Source: Marine Group I thaumarchaeote
GTDB taxonomy: Archaea; Thermoproteota; Nitrososphaeria; Nitrososphaerales; Nitrosopumilaceae
Direction of reading: 5' to 3'
NCBI GenBank assembly: GCA_013390745.1
Contig: JACASX010000007.1
Span: 1 to 56,442 of the forward strand
DNA: 56,442 bases
Shown here one piece after another: positions 52,601 to 56,442 of this stretch. Both the position numbers and the translations under genes were made by a program. Under the pieces are notes generated by a model. The model did no database searches. It saw nothing but the letters and a program-made list of their open reading frames with translations, and had not been told where the DNA came from. Every line of letters begins with the position of its first letter. Position 1 is the first letter of the stretch.

Positions 52601-53232
52601 CCAGAAACTGCAATATCCACTGGATTTTTTAGATTGCCATCTCCGAAACCATATTTACCAAAAGACGATAGGAATTCTCCGTCAGAAGTAAATGTCTGAA
52701 TTCTATGATTCATTGAATCCGCAACATAAACTACACCGCTTGAATTTATTGTAATTCCTTGTGGTTCAATGAATTGTCCGTTTTCATTACCATATACTCC
52801 CCACTTTAGAATAAAGTTTCCATCGTTATCAAATTTTTGAATAGTGTTCTGCATTTCGTCAACAACATATACATTATTTTCATAAATTGCAATGCCAACA
52901 GGAGATTGAAGTTCTCCGTTTTCAAAACCGTTAGTTCCCCAGCTTGACAAAAACTCTCCATCGCTGTTAAACTTTTGAATTCGTGAATTGCCAGTATCTG
53001 CTACATAGATATTTCTTTCGTCATCAACAGCAATCTGTTGTGGTTGTTTCCAGCCCTCATGCATTGTGCGACAATATTCAGCCCATAACAAACAATCTAT
53101 ATCTGGTTCAGTAGTATCAAATCCTTCCCATTGTGAGATATGCAAATGACCGCTTGCTGCAAACGATTGGCTGGAAATCATTCCAACTAATAGCAAGCTA
53201 GCACATACTATGACTAATACTAAACCTTTCAA
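49663..53232 (-). CDS. Large secreted protein: NHL propeller, nine HYR modules, RTX-like calcium repeats
   Basis: The 1189-residue protein has a signal peptide at 1-26. Residues about 55-320 hold six or so NHL repeats (GxFLSSWGxxGxxxGxLxxPxxIAI type). Residues 336-380 are an Ala/Glu spacer with a 12-residue repeat. Residues about 380-1070 contain nine HYR-type immunoglobulin-like modules, each starting near DTTxPxI and including TVTWTATDxSGN. The end (about 1080-1175) has GGxGxD calcium-binding repeats such as GGEGNDCIIGGDGDD. No membrane anchor is seen. It is likely an extracellular or cell-surface adhesion/scaffold protein. Confidence 0.9.
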   Translation of the reverse strand: MKGLVLVIVCASLLLVGMISSQSFAASGHLHISQWEGFDTTEPDIDCLLWAEYCRTMHEGWKQPQQIAVDDERNIYVADTGNSRIQKFNSDGEFLSSWGTNGFENGELQSPVGIAIYENNVYVVDEMQNTIQKFDNDGNFILKWGVYGNENGQFIEPQGITINSSGVVYVADSMNHRIQTFTSDGEFLSSFGKYGFGDGNLKNPVDIAVSGDFIYVSDPGNYKIEKYTSDGIFLKSFDYNFGGSQVRPGGLIADPNGDIYFVDAVKYRVVKMNSDGKTITSWGNVGIGNGKFLEPKDLVLDNLGYLYVLDSSLGLIQKFETPVVAQIEEALTAEQFRKLQELAYAEATAAAEAEAAAEATAAAEAEVAAEATAAAEVAAIPDTTKPIISPPADLVIEATGSLTSVELGKAIAMDENGIQLLVNNAPTLFPLGSSTIIWTAIDNSGNSASAIQQISIVDTTPPIIHSVPDITAEAVVPYDNIIELQEPSADDLLGVISITNDAPEFFPVGETIVTWTATDVGGNTANIEQKITVVDTIFPTLQVPADVVIEATSLDQNEVNLGEATSTDNGEIVSITNDAPEFFPIGETVVTWTTIDSSNNFSSLTQLVSVIDITAPEILLLGDITLEASSVDANIVNLDSPIVSDIQDVTIYIIAPDVFPVGETTVTWTATDTSGNSASATQIVTIVDTKKPGLSIPQDQTVEASSLEGTLVEIGQAEAHDITGISSIVHDAPDVFPLGSTLITWMATDNHDNITTAYQRITVVDTTTPTIISPQDILAEAVDPTMNYIGIGELDAADDVGIESVTNDKPITFPFGSTTVTWTVTDTSGNISQATQVVILVDTTDPEIIVPSDIVAEATDLSGTMIELGEATAHDVMGIVSVTEHPPGFFVLGETTVTWTVTDTSGNSASATQIVTIVDTTSPIITAPDSITAEATSADSNTVALGNPVSSDLVDIPSISNNAPDVFPLGETTVTWTAVDESGNSASATQTVTIVDTTSPELTMPEDVMISAFSLEKQVEIGEAQAYDLAGSALTITNDAPDTFPLGDTVVTWNVSDELGNSSSSQQVISVQPCGKPLSYYNQIFGTPAADTIVGTEVADLIFAFAGDDMIFGGEGNDCIIGGDGDDLIFGNAGSDHLVGGEGNDILKGFSGDDKLTGGIGYDILDGGDDFDVSYDSASDIIIKCEEQL
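50231..51217. repeat. Near-identical DNA blocks within three HYR modules
   Basis: A stretch of about 50 bases encoding the end of one module and the start of the next recurs almost unchanged near 50240-50291, 50472-50522 and 51166-51215. Other modules in the same gene differ at most codons. Recent duplication or gene conversion is the simplest explanation. Confidence 0.7.
52105..52200. repeat. 36-bp tandem repeat, 2.7 copies
   Basis: Units at 52105-52140 and 52141-52176 differ at one base; a third partial unit covers 52177-52200. They encode the Ala/Glu-rich 12-residue spacer between the NHL propeller and HYR modules. Copy number could vary between strains. Confidence 0.85.
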
Positions 53233-53306
53233 TAATAATGAGTGAAATAAATCAAAAAGATCTCATAAGTAAGATATTGTTATTTTCTAGGTCAAATTTA
53301 GTTCAA

Positions 53307-54083
53307 TTAGAATGGCTTGTTTACCTCACGCGTGAATACATAACTCGCAAGTAGGATCATAGCGACCACAAAACCGCCTAAAATTACTATACTCAAGGCA
53401 GCCGATGAACTTTCAACATACCCAGACATCATACTTCGAACTAAAACTACCGCATAAGTAACCGGGTTGAATTGGGCTATAGTTGCCAACCAATCTGGCA
53501 TCAATGCCAGCGGAAAAAGGGCTGGACTTATCATGAACATGGGTAATCCAAGAAAATTAACGGTTCCCCAAAAAGTTTCTTGAGATTTGGCGGCCGCAGC
53601 AAACATAACAGATATTCCAGAGAATCCAATCGAAAACAGAACCACTACTGCCATGATTGGAGCTATCATGAACAAATTTGGCATTGTAACACCTATTGCA
53701 AGGGCAATTCCTAAAATGAGACTGGCTTGAATTGCAGCAACTAATGATATTGCAAGCATCTTTCCAAGTGCAATGGATGACCTAGAAATTGGAGAGGTAA
53801 GTGCCTGATTCATAAAACCATATCTTCTATCCCACAAAGTGTTCACACCACCAAAGATGCTGGTGAAAATTGCAGTCAGTATTATGATTCCAGGTGTCAT
53901 GAACTCAATATATTCTCCATCAAAGCCAACGGATTCAATCAATGGCTGTGTTCCTGAAAATATATTGCCCATAACTATGATCCAAACAGCTGGCTGAATC
54001 AGTCTGATTATAAAACCACCCCTAGATTTTTTGTAGCGTTTCATCTCACGCCAAAAAATTGAGTAAGTATCGTTAATCATCAA
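53307..54083 (-). CDS. ABC-2 type transporter permease
   Basis: The 258-residue protein has six membrane segments and an ABC-2 exporter layout: the FWREMKRYKKSRGGFIIRLIQP entry helix, GVNTLWDRRYGFMNQALTSPISR, and FNPVTYAVVLVRSMM. It forms an exporter with the ATPase whose stop overlaps its start by 4 bases. The substrate is unknown. It lies upstream of the big secreted protein on the same strand (75-base gap), but co-function is only positional. Confidence 0.92.
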   Translation of the reverse strand: MMINDTYSIFWREMKRYKKSRGGFIIRLIQPAVWIIVMGNIFSGTQPLIESVGFDGEYIEFMTPGIIILTAIFTSIFGGVNTLWDRRYGFMNQALTSPISRSSIALGKMLAISLVAAIQASLILGIALAIGVTMPNLFMIAPIMAVVVLFSIGFSGISVMFAAAAKSQETFWGTVNFLGLPMFMISPALFPLALMPDWLATIAQFNPVTYAVVLVRSMMSGYVESSSAALSIVILGGFVVAMILLASYVFTREVNKPF

Positions 54084-55087
54084 AGTCCTTTTCTCCTGTT
54101 TAGATTGAATTCTTTTCTTCTACTGTATTTTTTATTTTCAGTTTCATCCCTCAAATCATGACCTGTGTATGAAATGAAGACATCATCAAGTGTAGGCTGT
54201 TTTAATGTGAGAGATTTTATCTTCATATCAAGATTAGCAGATTCCTGAAATATCTTTGGGATTACCTCATTGCTTTTGGTAGAAAAGACAGTGATTAAGC
54301 CCTCTTTATTTTTCACTTCCTTAACAAATTCAATTCTGCCAATTTGATCTATTATGGCATCTTGGTTTGCTTTGCCGTCAACAAGATTAAAGGAGATTAT
54401 CTCGTTTCCTATTGCACTTTTCAATGATTTTGGTGTGTCGATGACCTGTATTTTTCCATGATCAATAATTCCTATTCTATCACAAAGATTGTCAGCCTCT
54501 TCCATGTAATGAGTGCTGATAAAAACCGTCATGCCAAAATCCTTTCGAATTTTTTTTATGTAGCCCCATATCTTCCGTCTTGTTTGTATATCAAGTCCCA
54601 CAGTAGGTTCGTCAAGAAATAGTACAGATGGCCTGCTCAATAATCCATTTGCTATATCTAGTCTCTTTCGCATTCCGCCAGAATAGGTTAATGACGCCTG
54701 GTCCTTTTTTTCACCTAGCTCCACTAATTCCAATACATCATCTATTCTTGATTTAATTAGATTCCTTGGTATTTGGTTTATTCGCGCATGTAAGTAAAGA
54801 TTTTCTCTGCCGGTTAGAAATTCATCTACACTAATTTCCTGCTGAACGTAGCCAATTTTCTCTCTCACTTTTTTGGCATCAGACATAACGTCATATCCAC
54901 CCACAAGCGCTCTGCCAGATGTTGGTTTTAACAAAGTTGTAAGTATCATCATTGTAGTACTTTTTCCTGCACCATTTGGTCCCAGAAAACCAAAAATCTC
55001 GCCCTCTTCCACTTTGAAAGAAATACCATCTACTGCCTTAAAACCTCCAAATTCTTTTGTAAGTGAATCCACTTCTATTGCTTCCAA
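54080..55087 (-). CDS. ABC transporter ATP-binding protein
   Basis: The 335-residue ATPase has Walker A GPNGAGKSTT at about residue 39, a Q-loop YVQQEISVD, signature SGGMRKRLDIA, and Walker B VLFLDEPTVGLD. FISTHYMEEADNLCDRIGII has the switch His. The C-terminal 100 residues form the DUF4162-like extension of DrrA-type exporters. With its permease this resembles drug or lipid exporters. The ATG is 98 bases from the divergent 29-residue ORF. Confidence 0.95.
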   Translation of the reverse strand: MEAIEVDSLTKEFGGFKAVDGISFKVEEGEIFGFLGPNGAGKSTTMMILTTLLKPTSGRALVGGYDVMSDAKKVREKIGYVQQEISVDEFLTGRENLYLHARINQIPRNLIKSRIDDVLELVELGEKKDQASLTYSGGMRKRLDIANGLLSRPSVLFLDEPTVGLDIQTRRKIWGYIKKIRKDFGMTVFISTHYMEEADNLCDRIGIIDHGKIQVIDTPKSLKSAIGNEIISFNLVDGKANQDAIIDQIGRIEFVKEVKNKEGLITVFSTKSNEVIPKIFQESANLDMKIKSLTLKQPTLDDVFISYTGHDLRDETENKKYSRRKEFNLNRRKGL

Positions 55088-55185
55088 TACTAAAGCTGAT
55101 TTTTTTAATTATAATTTGATTGCGAAACAAGATTGAACGAATATAAAGAATTTTTATTGAGAAAAAATGAGAGTGTGTGTAAATC

Positions 55186-55275
55186 ATGAGTGGCGGTAAA
55201 ATTATTTTTCTATTAGGAGTTGGTTCTTCCGTTGCGATGGCTATCTTTGCCCTAATGATGTTTTTAAAAAATTAA
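55186..55275 (+). CDS. 29-residue single-span membrane peptide
   Basis: ATG 55186 to TAA 55275 encodes MSGGK followed by a hydrophobic stretch (IIFLLGVGSSVAMAIFALMMF) and a basic LKN end, so one membrane helix with the N-terminus probably inside or outside is undetermined. A TATA-like AATATAAAG at 55138-55146 lies 43 bases upstream, implying a leader of about 15-20 bases. A strong hairpin starts 6 bases after the stop. I recognise no family. It could be an accessory subunit of a membrane complex. Confidence 0.5.
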   Translation: MSGGKIIFLLGVGSSVAMAIFALMMFLKN

Positions 55276-55281
55276 TAATAA

Positions 55282-55304
55282 GGGCTCTCAAAAACTGAGA
55301 GCCC
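55282..55304 (+). terminator. Strong 9-bp hairpin after the 29-residue ORF
   Basis: GGGCTCTCA pairs perfectly with TGAGAGCCC around the loop AAAAC. It is GC-rich in a very AT-rich region. No T-run follows, so it is not a classic intrinsic terminator. It may stabilise or end the small transcript, or be part of a structured RNA. The remaining 55305-55407 shows only a 9-base direct repeat (CTATTCGAA at 55313 and 55345). Confidence 0.5.
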
Positions 55305-55407
55305 AGATGACTCTATTCGAAGGGCAACTATGATCTGATATTGACTATTCGAATATGATTAATTTACAAAATTTACTTAAAAATAACGCGTACAAATTAT
55401 CCATTTT

Positions 55408-56001
55408 TTAAGATGTGTATCCAAGACATATACAATATAATTCGCTACTTTGTTTCCTACTGACTTTGGGTTTTTTCAACTTAACCTTAGTGAATTTTTT
55501 CTTCACATACTGATAAAATTCATTTGAATATTCACCATCAAAAATTTTGAATAGTGCGTTTCCCTTTTTTTCCAGAACTTGATCCATAATTTTTGCAGCG
55601 GCATAATTTGATGAGATTTGTATGGAATGATCGACAGACCAATTACCAGTTACCTGTGGAGAAAGATCACATATTACAACATTTATTTTTCTCCCAAAAA
55701 ATGACAAAATTTCTTCGGTAATGGAAATATCACAGATGTCTGATTTCATCATGTGCGCACCAGGAATTTCTTCTACAAACGATGTATCAACCCCCATCAC
55801 TTTTCCTTTATTGCCAGCAAGCTGCACTGCAACTTGTGTCCATCCTCCCGGTGCACAACCCAAATCCAAAACATAATGACCCGCACCAATTATTCTGTAT
55901 GATTTATGAAGTTCTTTTAGTTTGTAAGAAGACCTGCTTCTGTATCCTTCCTCATGAGCTAGTTTTCTATAATGATCTTTTCTTGCATCGATTAATTTCA
56001 T
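55408..56001 (-). CDS. rlmE: 23S rRNA (uridine-2'-O-)methyltransferase RlmE/FtsJ type
   Basis: The SAM-dependent methyltransferase modifies a uridine in the ribosomal A-loop (or tRNA in related branches). RSRSSYKLKELHKSYRII at the N-terminus holds the catalytic Lys, VLDLGCAPGGWTQVAVQ is the SAM site, and VICDLSPQVTGNWSVDH has the catalytic Asp. VKLKKPKVSRKQSSELYCICLGY closes the fold with the second Lys and Glu. The length is 197 residues. It follows the Rpc34-like gene after 2 bases. Confidence 0.93.
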   Translation of the reverse strand: MKLIDARKDHYRKLAHEEGYRSRSSYKLKELHKSYRIIGAGHYVLDLGCAPGGWTQVAVQLAGNKGKVMGVDTSFVEEIPGAHMMKSDICDISITEEILSFFGRKINVVICDLSPQVTGNWSVDHSIQISSNYAAAKIMDQVLEKKGNALFKIFDGEYSNEFYQYVKKKFTKVKLKKPKVSRKQSSELYCICLGYTS

Positions 56002-56003
56002 TT

Positions 56004-56442
56004 TTATTTATTTTTTAATTCTATCATAACCCAATCCTCAATCCATTGACAAGTTTTTGGGCTTATTTCGCCATCAGGTGAACATTTTGCTTCCACTGGA
56101 CAGGTCAAACATGGTGCGCCTTCAATAGATTTTGTACTGACTGGTGTTTTTTTGATTATAAGTTTGTAAGTCCATCTTTCTTTTTCTAAAATTTTTTCTC
56201 GTGTAATATTTCCCATTCTTTCCAATTTTAACGCTAAACGAGAACCATCTCTGCTTGAAAGTTTGAATTTTTTCCAAAGTTGACTTTGAAGTATTCCATC
56301 TGATTCATAACCAGCAATAATTTCGCAAACCCTATTACACATCTTATCCATATCAGTTTTCTCTAGTTGAAAACCAGTAATTTCTTCTTCAGTAAGCTGC
56401 TCCTCTAATTCTTCTTCGTAAGTTCTTTTTGCTTCTTCCTCT
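56004..56442 (-). CDS. TFE-beta / Rpc34-like winged-helix protein with Fe-S motif (N-terminus cut by window edge)
   Basis: The C-terminal part has a winged helix (SQLWKKFKLSSRDGSRLALKLERMG) and the cysteine set CLTCPVEAKC...CQW, like the [4Fe-4S] domain of TFE-beta, the archaeal counterpart of the RNA polymerase III subunit Rpc34/RPC39. Such proteins help open promoters. An ATG at 56351 would give 115 residues. However, the frame stays open for another 30 codons to the window edge, encoding acidic residues (EEELEEQLTEEEIT), so the true start is probably outside. It precedes rlmE by 2 bases. Confidence 0.72.
   Translation of the reverse strand, partial: EEEAKRTYEEELEEQLTEEEITGFQLEKTDMDKMCNRVCEIIAGYESDGILQSQLWKKFKLSSRDGSRLALKLERMGNITREKILEKERWTYKLIIKKTPVSTKSIEGAPCLTCPVEAKCSPDGEISPKTCQWIEDWVMIELKNK

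Noticed and set aside
49663-55087. Type I secretion operon for the RTX-like protein
   Set aside because: The adjacent ABC pair is of ABC-2 exporter type without a membrane-fusion or outer-membrane partner, and the protein has an N-terminal signal peptide. Adjacency alone does not show that it is the exporter.
55282-55304. Bacterial-style intrinsic terminator
   Set aside because: The hairpin is strong, but no T-run follows, and archaeal polymerases terminate on T-runs. Kept as a hairpin of uncertain role.
1-56442. CRISPR array, insertion sequence, prophage or integrated element
   Set aside because: No regularly spaced repeats, transposase, integrase or tRNA-flanking direct repeats were found; the repeats seen lie within one coding gene.

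Overview
The window is a gene-dense, AT-rich piece of an archaeal chromosome, almost certainly from an ammonia-oxidising thaumarchaeon (class Nitrososphaeria, most like the Nitrosopumilaceae). Archaeal markers are TFB, aIF5A, Srp54 and Srp19, Gar1, Pus10, ribosomal proteins S8e, S24e and S27ae, an archaeal GHMP-type shikimate kinase, the archaeal ThiD-ThiN fusion and intron-bearing tRNAs with bulge-helix-bulge splice sites. ScpAB, the sufC/Cld-like neighbourhood and leaderless genes with a TATA box about 25 bases before the start codon fit the same lineage. No insertion sequence, integrase, prophage or CRISPR array is visible. This is core chromosome, with accessory character mainly at 47.6-55.3 kb.

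Layout. 0-6.4 kb: shikimate and tyrosine operon aroD(end)-aroE-aroK-aroA-aroC-chorismate mutase/aminotransferase fusion-tyrA. 6.4-9.5 kb: a Nudix protein and divergent thiC and thiDN. 9.5-14.2 kb: sugar-nucleotide-type genes (nucleotidyltransferase, GNA1-like acetyltransferase, GalT-like protein), apgM lacking a normal start codon, and a DUF309 protein. 14.2-20.2 kb: translation genes (rps24e, rps27ae, pus10, srp54, dph6, aIF5A, tRNA-Tyr) plus a C/D-box guide RNA whose D guide matches the anticodon loop of elongator tRNA-Met. 20.2-24.6 kb: Zn-alcohol dehydrogenase, scpAB, rps8e, srp19, gar1, tfb. 24.7-27.8 kb: sufC, a chlorite-dismutase-family protein, DUF1802, aldo/keto reductase and a 59-residue ORF. 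27.8-32.2 kb: first tetrapyrrole block (AhbA-AhbB-like fusion, sirC-like, hemA, hemB, small unknown). 32.2-36.5 kb: VTT/DedA membrane protein, tRNA-Leu, OB-fold protein, msrA, PAP2 phosphatase, pgk, small unknowns. 36.5-41.3 kb: sufB-sufD-Rieske-sufS-sufU. 41.4-45.1 kb: second tetrapyrrole block hemL-hemC-cobA-hemD. 45.1-47.5 kb: aquaporin-family channel, Pit phosphate permease and PhoU-like partner. 47.6-55.3 kb: orphan radical SAM protein, a 1189-residue secreted NHL/HYR/RTX-like protein, an ABC-2 exporter pair and a 29-residue membrane peptide followed by a strong hairpin. 55.4-56.4 kb: rlmE and the C-terminal part of a TFE-beta/Rpc34-like protein running off the window.

How the genes fit together. 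The two tetrapyrrole blocks supply glutamyl-tRNA -> ALA -> PBG -> uroporphyrinogen III -> precorrin-2 -> siroheme, and the AhbAB-like fusion takes siroheme toward heme. With a Cld/HemQ-family protein nearby, an AhbAB route finished by an aerobic coproheme decarboxylase is a testable idea. Fe-S supply is split: sufC lies about 12 kb from sufBD/S/U. The 14-24 kb stretch concentrates translation and RNA-modification functions, into which the C/D-box RNA fits. Every function is inferred from sequence motifs read by eye; no database search was run.
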